Shown here: one piece after another, positions 53,472 to 63,157 of the stretch
Layout: each line of letters opens with the position of its first letter
Position numbering within the stretch: position 1 is the first letter of the stretch
Assembly: GCA_020633415.1 (NCBI GenBank)
Contig: JACKDQ010000006.1
Span: 124,001-188,000 of the forward strand
Length of the DNA: 64,000 bases
Origin: Deltaproteobacteria bacterium
GTDB lineage: Bacteria; Myxococcota_A; Polyangia; GCA-2747355
Direction: 5' to 3'
Notes under the pieces: model-generated
Told to the model about the DNA's origin: nothing
The model's database searches: none
What the model saw: only the letters and a program-made list of their open reading frames with translations
Made by a program: the position numbers and the translations under genes

Positions 53472-54743
53472 ATGAAAGCACGCTTCGCGGAGATTGTTGG
53501 TCGCCTTCCTCGAATCCTCGGCGTTGTTCTTGCCGGAGGCGAGGGCCGGCGGCTGTTACCGTTGACCACCCATCGGGCCAAACCGGCGGTACCGTTTGGC
53601 GGGCCCTATCGGATCGTCGACTTCGTGCTCAGCAACTTCGTCAATTCAGGGATCCACCGGATCAAGGTTCTGACCCAGTACAAGAGCGATTCACTGCTCA
53701 GCCACCTTGCGCGCGGCTGGCGGATGAGTCACGTCTGCGGTCATTACGTCGAACCGGTACCAGCCCAGCAGCGCGTCGGGAAACAGTGGTTCCTCGGTTC
53801 GGCTGATGCGCTTCACCAAAGCATGAACATCGTTCACGACGAAGATCCGGACTTCGTCTGCGTGTTTGGTGGAGACCATATCTATAAGATCGACGTGCGG
53901 CAGATGCTGCATTTCCATATCGAGCACGAGGCAGACCTCACCGTCGCCGCGATCCCGATCCCGCGCGAAGAAGCCAAGGGCTTTGGCATCATCGAGGTCG
54001 ACAAGAACAACCGAATGATCGGTTTTGAAGAGAAGCCCGACGACCCCAAGGAAATGCCTTCTCGACCGGGCTGGGTGTTGGCGTCGATGGGGAATTACAT
54101 CTTCGACACGCCCGCCTTGGAAAACGCGCTGGCCGAAGATGCGATCCACAAGGACTCTGCGCACGATTTTGGCCGCAACATTCTGCCGATGCTCTATCCG
54201 TCAGAGCGCGTCTTCGTTTACGACTTCACATCCAATCAAATCCCCGGAACCGCCGAAGAAGAGCGCGGCTATTGGCGGGACGTCGGAACGATCGAAGCCT
54301 ACTGGTCTGCGCACATGGATTTGGTCGCCGTCAAGCCGGTGCTCAATCTATACAACCCGCATTGGCCCATCCGTGGCTATCAACCGGTGCGCGCCCCAGC
54401 GAAGTTTGTCTTTGCCTCCGAAGAGGAAGGGCGCGTCGGCATGGCAACCGATTCGCTGGTCTCACCTGGCTGTATCATCAGCGGTGGTCAGATCGACCGC
54501 AGCGTGTTGGCCGCCGATGTGCGCGTCAACAGCTTCGCCAAAGTCGACGAGTGCGTGGTACTCGATTACGCGGAAATCGGCCGTTACTGCAAGCTCAAGC
54601 GCGTGATCGTCGACAAAGGCGTCAAAATCCCGCCGAAGACTGAGATCGGCTACGACCGCGTTGCCGACGCCAAGCGCTTCCACGTCGACGAGGAAAGCGG
54701 CATCGTGATCGTCCCCAAAGGCTACAAATTCGAAGCCCGCTAA
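53472..54743 (+). CDS. glgC: Glucose-1-phosphate adenylyltransferase GlgC
   Basis: 423 residues. It makes ADP-glucose, the glycogen precursor. Motifs: VLAGGEGRRLLPLT with the AKPAVPFGGPYRIVDFVLSN region, CVFGGDHIYKIDVRQM, GFEEKPDDPKE and the C-terminal left-handed-helix repeats with VLDYAEIGRYCKLKRVIVD. No glgA or glgB is near. It is 33 bases downstream of the kinase gene and ends 16 bases from the convergent glycosyltransferase. Confidence 0.93.
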   Translation: MKARFAEIVGRLPRILGVVLAGGEGRRLLPLTTHRAKPAVPFGGPYRIVDFVLSNFVNSGIHRIKVLTQYKSDSLLSHLARGWRMSHVCGHYVEPVPAQQRVGKQWFLGSADALHQSMNIVHDEDPDFVCVFGGDHIYKIDVRQMLHFHIEHEADLTVAAIPIPREEAKGFGIIEVDKNNRMIGFEEKPDDPKEMPSRPGWVLASMGNYIFDTPALENALAEDAIHKDSAHDFGRNILPMLYPSERVFVYDFTSNQIPGTAEEERGYWRDVGTIEAYWSAHMDLVAVKPVLNLYNPHWPIRGYQPVRAPAKFVFASEEEGRVGMATDSLVSPGCIISGGQIDRSVLAADVRVNSFAKVDECVVLDYAEIGRYCKLKRVIVDKGVKIPPKTEIGYDRVADAKRFHVDEESGIVIVPKGYKFEAR

Positions 54744-54759
54744 CCGCGGTCGCTTACGC

Positions 54760-56721
54760 TTACTCTGCCACCCAGCGAAGGTCGTCGAAGGCGATAAAAC
54801 CCATCGGCGGCCGCCTCGCGTTGTCGACGACTTCGACAACCATTTGCTTGCCGAGATGCGCCGATACGTCGACCTCGCGCCGCTCCATGATGTGGTTGTG
54901 GGTCGCGCCGTCTTGGCGATGCACTTCCTTGCCATCAACGAGAAATCGGACATAGATGTCCGGGCGACGTCCGCCTCCGATGCGGTAGCTCAGGCGACGA
55001 CCGATCACCCGAAAGGGCGGACTGATCAGTTTTCCGGTCGGGCCATCGCCAACGTGAATCGTCGACGCGACATACCGGCCGCTATACGGTCCGAGTAGCC
55101 CCTGATCAGATCGAGCGCCGCCCAATGGACGGGAACCGAAAGCCGTACCCTCGCGTTGCCATCCATCATAGCTACCGTCCTCAAAATCAAAGACGCTACC
55201 CTGCGGGCTCGCCTTGCGCTTTGGCACCAGCAGATAGAGCGGCCGCACGCGGTAGCCGGTGAAGACTGGCGGTGACTCGTTGCCGCGAAAGTAGTGCTCG
55301 AATTTGTAGCTATTCAAGAAGTACTGATAGCGCTGGCCGGGCGCCGTGTCGAGCACGATGGACCCATAGTGCATCTTCGCGATGCGCTCGCTCAGCTGCG
55401 CGGGGGCTGGCAAACCAGCTCGCTGTGCATTGTTGAATGCCATTTGGTGATAGCTCTGTTCAGGCTTTCCAACGAGCTGAGGGTAGTAGGGGTGGTAAGG
55501 CATCAAGATCGGGCCTTCCAGCGCGGCCAGTCGACGCAAGAACTGCTCGGCGGCGACGCGATTTTTCGCCGTGGGCACGTGGCTGTCGACGGAGTACCAG
55601 CTATTGGCCAGCTGTGCGGCTAGCGCAGCGAAAAGCAGCACCAAGGCAATCTGTCCCGCGCGCCGATCCAACCCAAGTCGTAGAACAACATCATTGACCG
55701 CCAGTGCGGAAAACATCGCGGCCAGCGTCAGACCGGGAATAAATGCGTTTTCCACGGCCCACTGCATGCCGTAGCCCAGACAGGCGACTCCCATCGCGAC
55801 GAGCAGAAAGAAGAACCAGTACAACATCGACACTTGGCAGCGCTGACGATGCCTCGTCAACACGCGGTGCAGCACCGCAAAAATTGGCCAAAGCGCGCAG
55901 ATACTAAGCGCCACCGGCGCCGCGGCAAACATTAGCTTCGGCGCGCGGACAAACGCATTCTCCCAGGAGATCGTATGTCCTTGGTGAACCTTGTAGATAT
56001 AGGTCCACATCCAACCGGCGCTTAACGTATTGCCGACCACCAACCATCCACCGGCAAGCACACCGACGACGGCGGCCAACGCGGGTGCACGGCGCCAATT
56101 GAGCACCAGCATTGCCAGACCAGCGGCGAGCACAAACATGCTTGCCGTCTGCTTGGTGAGAAATGCTCCCGCCAACAGCGCTCCCGCGGCGATCAGGTGG
56201 GGCCAGCTTTGGTGCTTGTAACAGAGCAGGTACAGCGCCAATGCCGAAAGGCCCAGCATCAGCGAGTCATTGCGAACCAGGTCAAACCACGCTGAGGTAT
56301 GCGGGAATGTTGCGGCCACCAGACCGACAGCGACGACCGCGGCTGATCTGCCGATCCAGCGTGAGCTGCACTCGCGCAGCACGACGAGGACCACCACGAC
56401 GTTGGCCAGGGCAAAGCTTAGAATCGAAACAAGACGCCCCAGCGTGTAGCTCAGGCCGAAAATCTTGCCCAAGGCACCGAGCAGGTAGGGATAGAGGGGC
56501 GTGTATGCGTACGCGATGAAGTCGGCACTTGGGGTGGAATAAACACTGAGGCCATTCATCACGCGCCAGGCGTGAGCCAGCATCCCGCTCTCCATCCATT
56601 CGACGTCGAGCGGGTAGTTCAAGCGCGCGAAGAACACATACCCCAAGAGCCCGAGCTGGGCCACGGCGCATGCGACCGCTGCACCGAGGACAACAACCGA
56701 AGTCCACCTCAACCAGCGCAT
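54760..56721 (-). CDS. GT39-like membrane glycosyltransferase with C-terminal beta domain
   Basis: 653 residues. About ten membrane segments in residues 1-400. The first external loop has YPLDVEWMESGMLAHAWRV with acidic residues expected of the polyprenyl-phosphate-sugar-using PMT/GT39 (GT-C) fold. A large outer part from about residue 400 ends with a beta-sandwich-like domain (FDFEDGSYDGWQREG...KLISPPFRVIG...VDVSAHLGKQMVVEVVDNA) that may bind carbohydrate. It sits seven bases after the second glycosyltransferase gene, same direction. Acceptor unknown. Confidence 0.75.
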   Translation of the reverse strand: MRWLRWTSVVVLGAAVACAVAQLGLLGYVFFARLNYPLDVEWMESGMLAHAWRVMNGLSVYSTPSADFIAYAYTPLYPYLLGALGKIFGLSYTLGRLVSILSFALANVVVVLVVLRECSSRWIGRSAAVVAVGLVAATFPHTSAWFDLVRNDSLMLGLSALALYLLCYKHQSWPHLIAAGALLAGAFLTKQTASMFVLAAGLAMLVLNWRRAPALAAVVGVLAGGWLVVGNTLSAGWMWTYIYKVHQGHTISWENAFVRAPKLMFAAAPVALSICALWPIFAVLHRVLTRHRQRCQVSMLYWFFFLLVAMGVACLGYGMQWAVENAFIPGLTLAAMFSALAVNDVVLRLGLDRRAGQIALVLLFAALAAQLANSWYSVDSHVPTAKNRVAAEQFLRRLAALEGPILMPYHPYYPQLVGKPEQSYHQMAFNNAQRAGLPAPAQLSERIAKMHYGSIVLDTAPGQRYQYFLNSYKFEHYFRGNESPPVFTGYRVRPLYLLVPKRKASPQGSVFDFEDGSYDGWQREGTAFGSRPLGGARSDQGLLGPYSGRYVASTIHVGDGPTGKLISPPFRVIGRRLSYRIGGGRRPDIYVRFLVDGKEVHRQDGATHNHIMERREVDVSAHLGKQMVVEVVDNARRPPMGFIAFDDLRWVAE

Positions 56722-56728
56722 TGGGCAT

Positions 56729-58522
56729 TCACCTTGCTACGCCCGCTGGTTTCGCGTTGAGTCGGGGCGCGCTCTTTGCACGCACTGCCGGTGCCATAGG
56801 CGTGGCGTCCTTCAGCCCACCGAGCGAGCGGATGCCTTCAAAGAGTCGGCCGCCCGTTTGCCCCTGCGGGAGACTCGGTACTACCTGCTCAGTTGCTCGA
56901 CGATGGCTTCCCTTTAGCGGGTGCTTCTTGTGGACGTAGAGGGCATAGGCGTGCGCGCGAAAATTGGGGACCTTCTCGTATTGCGTTGCGAGCAACTGCT
57001 CGAACGCTGTGAAACCAGCGTAGCTCTCGTTGAGCGCAACAACGATAAATGCCGGCTTGCACGCCGCGAGCTCGCGACCTAGTTCGCGCCAGGGCCCGGA
57101 GTGGTTGAAACGCGTCATCGTCGTCGGTCTGCGCCAGGTGTTGGTCAGATTGTTGGTCACCACGCCCAGGTTTTTGAAATAGCGGGTGCAGCTCAAACGC
57201 TCAGAATAGAAGTAGACCGGCCAAGCCCAACGGCCCCAGATCCAGATCGTATCCTTGGGGCTTGTGTTGCTCTTGATGAGCTTGCCGATGCGCGCTGTAT
57301 CGGCACGAAACTCTTGGTAGCGTCCGCGACCATCTCGAATGGTCACAAGTATGTGGAAGTCATTGAGTGCGGCCGGCGCGCAGGCCATCACGACAATCGC
57401 GAGAAACGCCAGTCGACCCAGCACCTGCCCGATCGACCGCGGCCAGCTCGAAAGGCGAAGCCACGGCATAAGCGCACCATCGCTGTGCGCGGCAAGCCAG
57501 AGGGCTGCGGGAAGCATTTGGCTATAGTAGCTGCGGTAGTAGCGGAACCCGAGGGAGATGGCGACAAACGACAAAATCAGATGTCCGCCCAGAAAAGCGC
57601 CGCGCAGTCCCAGACGCTGGTTGCTGCGCCACGGAATGGCAACAGCGGCCATCGTCGCGAGCAGCGTTGGCAGCGCCATAAACTCAACCAACCCAACGAT
57701 CCCGTCCTCGAGGCGTGACAGGCGGCCCGCAGCGTCAACATCGGCTGCGGCATAGCGCCAACCCGAGCTGGAAAAGGCGAAGTGCTTGACGAAAGCAACA
57801 GCGCCACCAAAGCCTCCTCTGACCAAATAGAACAACACCAGCGGAGCAATGCCAGTGGCTAGGCCCCCGACGAACGCGACCAGTGCCGGCCTTCTTGGTA
57901 CTGCAGCCCAGCCGCTCGGACGACGCAGGTAGGGTAGAACTGCGATTGTCCCGAGGTAAAGCGGCAGCGTGACGCCGCCCTGCCGCTTGAGCAGCGCCGC
58001 CCAGACCAACGCCACACCGGCTGCAAAGAACCATCCCCAATGCCCACGCTTCAGGCCCGCAAGAAAGAGAACCGCGGCCCAAATCGCGGCCGTAGACATC
58101 CAGGCGTTGTAGTTGATGGTCAAGGCGTCTGAGATGGCGACGCTGCCGCAGAAGATCAGCGCCGCGACCAGACCACTGGCAGTGCCAAAAAGGATCCTCC
58201 CCCCGAAAAAGATACCGATCGCACCGATCAGCGACCAGACCAGCCCGAACGACTCCAACACGTGCACGCTGCGGCCGAATAGCTTGAAGACAATCGCCGT
58301 AAGGAAAAACGATCCAGGCGCCTTGGCTTCGAAGGTGTCCACCAACGGAAGACCACCGCGCAACAGGACATCCGCGCTATAGGTAATCCCGGCGATATCC
58401 TCGTTGCCAAAATGAACAGCGCTAAGCGACGGCTTGCGAATCTCGAAGCCCACCCAGGCGATCACGGCAACACAGATCAGGGTCGCCCCGACGCTGTTAA
58501 CTGTTCGCGAAGACAAACGCAT
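56729..58522 (-). CDS. GT39-like membrane glycosyltransferase
   Basis: 597 residues from ATG 58522 (GGAAGG upstream; ATG 58549 is less supported). About ten membrane segments span residues 10-420. The first outer loop has FGNEDIAGITYSADVLLRGG with acidic residues, then LVDTFEAKAPGSFFLTA, as in GT-C enzymes of the ArnT/PMT type. A soluble outer part follows. The last ~60 residues are basic and low-complexity after the segment ALYVHKKHPLK, which looks like a tail outside the fold. It is upstream of and nearly joined to the other glycosyltransferase gene. Confidence 0.72.
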   Translation of the reverse strand: MRLSSRTVNSVGATLICVAVIAWVGFEIRKPSLSAVHFGNEDIAGITYSADVLLRGGLPLVDTFEAKAPGSFFLTAIVFKLFGRSVHVLESFGLVWSLIGAIGIFFGGRILFGTASGLVAALIFCGSVAISDALTINYNAWMSTAAIWAAVLFLAGLKRGHWGWFFAAGVALVWAALLKRQGGVTLPLYLGTIAVLPYLRRPSGWAAVPRRPALVAFVGGLATGIAPLVLFYLVRGGFGGAVAFVKHFAFSSSGWRYAAADVDAAGRLSRLEDGIVGLVEFMALPTLLATMAAVAIPWRSNQRLGLRGAFLGGHLILSFVAISLGFRYYRSYYSQMLPAALWLAAHSDGALMPWLRLSSWPRSIGQVLGRLAFLAIVVMACAPAALNDFHILVTIRDGRGRYQEFRADTARIGKLIKSNTSPKDTIWIWGRWAWPVYFYSERLSCTRYFKNLGVVTNNLTNTWRRPTTMTRFNHSGPWRELGRELAACKPAFIVVALNESYAGFTAFEQLLATQYEKVPNFRAHAYALYVHKKHPLKGSHRRATEQVVPSLPQGQTGGRLFEGIRSLGGLKDATPMAPAVRAKSAPRLNAKPAGVAR

Positions 58523-58721
58523 GTCATCGAGACCTTCCGCGGCGCGCATCTTTGCTCAAACGCCCTCGAGAGGCAACGACCGATCAGGACGACAAGCACC
58601 GGACACTCGCGCCACTTGGCGGTAAACACTCATTTTTCCTAAAAAACAGGGCTGAGAGCACACCGCGGTCGTTAAGTGTCTGTCGTGGTCAGACCGCTCG
58701 AAGACCGCGTCGGCTGCGGCT

Positions 58722-61700
58722 TTAGCGCTTGAGGTTGCTTAGCGCCTCTTTGGCCTCTTTGGCCAGCTCTGGAGGCGGCGAGAGCGCTAGATAGCGTTCG
58801 TACATTTCGATCGCTAGCTTCGACTGCTCGTTGTTCTCGTAGACCTTGGCGAGGTCGTAGATCATCTCCAAGTTGCGTGGATCGATCTTCAATGCACGGC
58901 TAAGCAAATTGATCGCGTCGGCACCTCGCCCCTTTTCATCGAGCGCCAGCGCCTTCCAGTGCATTGGGTCCGGGCAAAGCGGACAGGCATTAGCTGCGGC
59001 ATCGTACTGAGCGAGCGCCGCGTCGACCTTTCCCGAGTCGCTCAGCGCGCGACCGGCGAGCACGCGAATCTCGGCCTCGATGCGCGGCGGTTTGGGTCGA
59101 CGGGCGAGCAGCTTGGTGGCACGACCAAGAATGCGGGTGGCCAAGCTCAATTTTCCATCGCTCCACTCGACCAAGCCGACGGTGGCCACCGCCTCGGGGC
59201 CACTCAGCTGTGCGGTCATTTTCTGCGCAGCCTGACGAGCGGCCGAAACGTTGTTGTCATAGAGGTAGGCGCGCACCAGCAGCTTTGCCGCCTCGGCTGA
59301 CTTGGGCCGGCTATCGACGGCCTCCGCCAACTGGCTGGCCGCGCGTTTGAAATCCCCGCGATAGAGCGCCAGACGCCCCGCAGCCAAGGACAGGTCGGCG
59401 CGGTCGGTGCGCCGCAGCTTGGTCAATTCCGTCGCCGCCGCAGCGTAGTCGCGCAACAACGTCAACACCCGGATCAGATCGAGGCGTGCGCGTTGATGCA
59501 TCGGTGCCTTCTTGAGCACCTCCTCCAGATCGCTGCGGGCCTGCGTCAAGTCCCAACGACCGACATCGAGCTCAGCTAGCTTGCATCTCGCGACGACGTG
59601 CCAGGTGTGGGTGCGCGCAACGATTACCAACTGCTTGTGTGCACTGCCGTAGTCGCCGGCCGCCAAAAGCGCATCGGCCAGCAGCAAACGGGCGTCGATG
59701 TTATGGGCGTCGAGCTGAAGTGCCTGCTCGAAGCGCTCTCGAGCTTGATCGGGCCGGCCGTGCTGCAAGTAGACGCGCCCGAGAGCGGTGAGCAATGCAG
59801 CGTTGCCCGGATGTTGCTTGATCAGCGGGGTCAACAATGCTTCGGCCTCACTGGCCTTGCCTGATGAAGTCAGCACTTCGGCTTTGAGGATCTGCGCTGC
59901 GACACCAGCGCCGCGCGCCAGCGCCGCTTCGACCTCAGCGCGTGCCTTCTCGGGTTGTCCAAGGCGAAGATGGATCCGCGCTTTGAGCAGACTGGATACT
60001 TGTAGCGATGAGGAGCGCCGCAGTGCCTCGAGCGCGTCATGTGGACGACCGTGGCGCAGGTAGATCTGGGCTTTACGATAGTTCGGATGCGGTCGCCCCG
60101 GCATCATCTGATCCGAGCGAATCGCGACCTGCTCTGCCGCGCCGAGCATGAACGCGTCGATCAGCGCCGACGAAAGCTCGTCAAGAAATGCCACATCGTT
60201 ATGCGGCTCGTTGCTGCGCGCTTTGCGCAGCATCCGCTTGGCTTCGGCGAAGCGACCGCGGATCAACTCGAGCTTTGCCCATAATAACCATGCCCAGCCC
60301 CGTTCACCGCGCGAAGCGACCTGTCGCTCCTCACCCTTGACGATCCGGCGCAGCGTCTGCTCGACGTCGACCAGGTGCGAGCGGCGCTCCAGCCGCATGT
60401 TGGCCAAACTGAGCAACGTGCCGATGTGGCGCGGGTTGAGTGCTAAGGCTTTGCGAAACGACTCGATCGCTTGCTGATCCTGCTTCAATCGCGCCGCCGC
60501 TTCACCGAGCCAACGCAGGATCACCGCATCGCGCGGCTGCAGCGCATGTGCGCGGGCAAGCACGGTTCGCGCGTCGGCCGTTTGGCCACGCAGCAAGCGA
60601 ATTCTTCCGTCGAGATACAGAGCGATCGGCAGGTCGGGATGCAACGATCGCAGTTCGCGCACCAACTGAACCGCTAATCGCAGATCGCCGCCCTTTAGCG
60701 CCTGATACGCGCGAACGACTGAGCGCGCCTTGGCGTCGAGCTGCTGGGTGTTCGGCTCGCTGGCCGAGCGGGGCAAAGGATCGCCAAACTCAAAGGGAAT
60801 CGCCGCCGCCAGGCGGGCATAGGCAGCCTTGGCCTGCGCATCGCCCGCGCGCTTGGCCAAAATTCCGCGCAAGATCTGCATCGCGCCGTTGTAGTCTTCG
60901 AGATTGCCGCGTGCGATGCGTAGGAAAGCGGTGGCGCGCTGGCTGTCGACGCGATCGCTGACACGAAAATGTCTGACCAGCAGCCCGACACCGACGGCCA
61001 ACAACAGAACGGTCGCCGCACCGGCAGCGAGAACGATCCAGCGCCGCCCACCCCGCTCACCGAGCAGCAGGTCAAAAAACGACGTCGCCCCTTGGGTTAG
61101 CGGTCGTGCACTCGCCGAGTGGCCAAACCTCGGTGCGCGACCACGCTTTGGCCCGTGAGGTCGCGTCAGCGCTTCGCCTTCGTACTCGAGCGACCGCTCG
61201 GGGATGTCGTCCGGTCCAGCGGGTTGCGTCCGCTGACCAAGCGCACCCGTGCGCTGCTCCAATAGCGACGGCTCAAAGAACGGCTGCTCGATGCGTCCAG
61301 GCGGCGGCGAGGGTTGATGGTGCTGGGGCACAGCGAGCCGCGCGGCGTCCACGCTCGGTCGATCCAAAGCCGCGCCACCGCGCACCGCCGCGTCTGCGCC
61401 TCGTGGCTCAACGCCGTGGTTCCGACTGGGGGCTCTGCCGAAGTCTTGGCGCGGATCAGGTAGTCCGTGGGCCGCACGCTCGCCGCGCTCTAGCTCGCGC
61501 GTGCGATAGGCACTAGCTGCATCGGACGCCAGGCGACCGGCAGCCGACGGTCGATCAGCATCGGTCTGCTGATCAAAGTGCAAGCGCGTCTCTCGCGCAT
61601 CTTCGAGCTCATTTGGGTCGAATCGCACGCGGGTCGGATCGTCATCGACTTCCGCTGGGCGCGCCGTGCGCAGGCGTTGTTCGGTCGAGACATCACTAAA

Positions 61701-62900
61701 ACTAGCCTCGAACTGAGCCTTGGGCTGCGACTCGGAGAGGATCTCAACGCGCGATAGCTCGATCAGCTCGTCATCGTCGTCCTGCTCGCTGGACCCAGCA
61801 TCTCGCTCTATGACATCACGAATCGGCGTCGTCTCACCACTTACCGGCGGATCGATTCGCACCTCTTCGATCGAGACATCCGACATTAGCCGCACATCAC
61901 GCGGTGCGGGTGCAGCGTCGGAGTTGATCGGATCGACGCTGACCGCCGCGGTCGCTTGGAAGGCGTGTCGAGGTGGTGTTTGCGCGACACGATCGAACGA
62001 TCGCTCATCGGGTGGCAAGAGCGCGTCGGGCGACGGCAAGTCGACGAGATCTGCGTTGGCCTTGCGACGACCGGAAGGACCATCGTTGACCGTAGACTTG
62101 GTCGGCCCCGTATCGAGATCGCCGGAGACCGTTTCTCCCGGCCGCGTTTCCGAGGTCAGGATCGCGGCCCGGGCAAGCGCCGCACGCTCTTTGCCGACGA
62201 GCCCAGTCGGTGTTGGCACCAAACGCCCATCATCAACTGCCGTCGGTTCCTCGTCGGGAATTTCTACCGACGAACCAAACGCACCTTCGGGAGTATAGCC
62301 GCCTTGGCCGGAAATCGGCGGCGCGATAAATGGAGAGGTGTTTATCTCGTGATCGTCTGGTGCGATGAGCGATTCATCACCACGCACCATCGACGGTCGC
62401 GGCGTGTGGAGCGTCTCCATCGCCGTATCTTCCAGCGGCGGATCCCATTCGACGATCGACTCGCCTTCGTTCTGATTGGCGCGCGGGTTGGGATATTGCT
62501 TGGTGTCGGTCGGGCGTCGCCCTTCGAAGCCACTTTCTGCGGCCGAACTGGCGATATGCGCATCGACTCGCGCGATCAGCCGATCGACCTTCTCATTGTT
62601 CGGATCGAGCGCCCGCGCTTGGAGCAGGGCCTGGCGAGCATCTTTGTATTCACCGCGATGGTGCAGCGCCTCACCCTTGAGTAGATGCGCCATCGGCACG
62701 GCCGGATTGAGCTGCAGCGCTGCCGCCATCTCGGTGAGCACTTCGTCGTAGCGTCCGAGCGCCATCAGCGCCAGGCCCAGCACCAAACGACCTTCTACAC
62801 AGGTCGGATGCTTGAGCAAACCGAGCCGGCAAACTTTGATCGCCTCGTGATACTCGCGACGGACGACGCGCACCTTGCCCTGCTGAACGAACTCGGGCAC
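58722..62900 (-). CDS. Large TPR-repeat membrane protein
   Basis: 1392 residues from GTG 62900; no other standard start lies between it and an in-frame stop upstream. Residues 1-115 are TPR-like (AIKVCRLGLLKHP, ALHHRGEYKDARQALLQA). Residues about 115-615 are acidic/Pro/Arg-rich and disordered. One membrane segment is near residues 620-645 (IVLAAGAATVLLLAVGVGLLV). The rest (about 660-1390) is a long TPR array (EAEALLTPLIKQHPGNAALL, QARERFEQALQLDAHN), followed by a Cys pair (CPLCPDPMHW). The N-terminal part is thus cytoplasmic and the TPR array outside, by simple topology. A scaffold for envelope or polysaccharide work is plausible. A strong promoter with an inverted repeat is 156 bases upstream. 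Confidence 0.85.
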   Translation of the reverse strand: MPEFVQQGKVRVVRREYHEAIKVCRLGLLKHPTCVEGRLVLGLALMALGRYDEVLTEMAAALQLNPAVPMAHLLKGEALHHRGEYKDARQALLQARALDPNNEKVDRLIARVDAHIASSAAESGFEGRRPTDTKQYPNPRANQNEGESIVEWDPPLEDTAMETLHTPRPSMVRGDESLIAPDDHEINTSPFIAPPISGQGGYTPEGAFGSSVEIPDEEPTAVDDGRLVPTPTGLVGKERAALARAAILTSETRPGETVSGDLDTGPTKSTVNDGPSGRRKANADLVDLPSPDALLPPDERSFDRVAQTPPRHAFQATAAVSVDPINSDAAPAPRDVRLMSDVSIEEVRIDPPVSGETTPIRDVIERDAGSSEQDDDDELIELSRVEILSESQPKAQFEASFSDVSTEQRLRTARPAEVDDDPTRVRFDPNELEDARETRLHFDQQTDADRPSAAGRLASDAASAYRTRELERGERAAHGLPDPRQDFGRAPSRNHGVEPRGADAAVRGGAALDRPSVDAARLAVPQHHQPSPPPGRIEQPFFEPSLLEQRTGALGQRTQPAGPDDIPERSLEYEGEALTRPHGPKRGRAPRFGHSASARPLTQGATSFFDLLLGERGGRRWIVLAAGAATVLLLAVGVGLLVRHFRVSDRVDSQRATAFLRIARGNLEDYNGAMQILRGILAKRAGDAQAKAAYARLAAAIPFEFGDPLPRSASEPNTQQLDAKARSVVRAYQALKGGDLRLAVQLVRELRSLHPDLPIALYLDGRIRLLRGQTADARTVLARAHALQPRDAVILRWLGEAAARLKQDQQAIESFRKALALNPRHIGTLLSLANMRLERRSHLVDVEQTLRRIVKGEERQVASRGERGWAWLLWAKLELIRGRFAEAKRMLRKARSNEPHNDVAFLDELSSALIDAFMLGAAEQVAIRSDQMMPGRPHPNYRKAQIYLRHGRPHDALEALRRSSSLQVSSLLKARIHLRLGQPEKARAEVEAALARGAGVAAQILKAEVLTSSGKASEAEALLTPLIKQHPGNAALLTALGRVYLQHGRPDQARERFEQALQLDAHNIDARLLLADALLAAGDYGSAHKQLVIVARTHTWHVVARCKLAELDVGRWDLTQARSDLEEVLKKAPMHQRARLDLIRVLTLLRDYAAAATELTKLRRTDRADLSLAAGRLALYRGDFKRAASQLAEAVDSRPKSAEAAKLLVRAYLYDNNVSAARQAAQKMTAQLSGPEAVATVGLVEWSDGKLSLATRILGRATKLLARRPKPPRIEAEIRVLAGRALSDSGKVDAALAQYDAAANACPLCPDPMHWKALALDEKGRGADAINLLSRALKIDPRNLEMIYDLAKVYENNEQSKLAIEMYERYLALSPPPELAKEAKEALSNLKR

Positions 62901-63055
62901 TTCGTTGCGACCGTCGTTAGCTGATGGGTAACGTCGAATCTGAAGCCCCCTGCCGAGCTATCGCACTCGGGGCAGCTGTCATCGCGAGGTGCACCGTTGG
63001 CCGTTTCCCAAACCGGCGTGCCCCAGTCCTACACAGTCATTGGAAATTACTATCT

Positions 63056-63084
63056 ATTCTAGGAGGATTGACCGGCACCGTCAA
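63056..63084 (-). promoter_or_regulatory. Strong sigma70-like promoter for the TPR gene
   Basis: On the minus strand TTGACG (63079-63084), a 17-base spacer and TAGAAT (63056-63061) match consensus 5/6 and 5/6. It is the best promoter in the window. The start would be near 63049, leaving a leader of about 148 bases before GTG 62900, which holds a short ATG-initiated frame (21 codons ending in TAA). Confidence 0.65.
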
Positions 63085-63085
63085 T
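63067..63085. promoter_or_regulatory. Inverted repeat overlapping the -35 of the TPR promoter
   Basis: ATTGAC (63067-63072) and GTCAAT (63080-63085) are exact inverted copies, seven bases apart. They cover the -35 hexamer and much of the spacer, the usual place for a repressor. No regulator is identified. Confidence 0.5.
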
Positions 63086-63157
63086 CGCCCTGGGCAAAGG
63101 GATCGGCCCGATGACGGGCGACAGCCAACGCCGGTCGCAGCGTTTAAACCGCTAACA

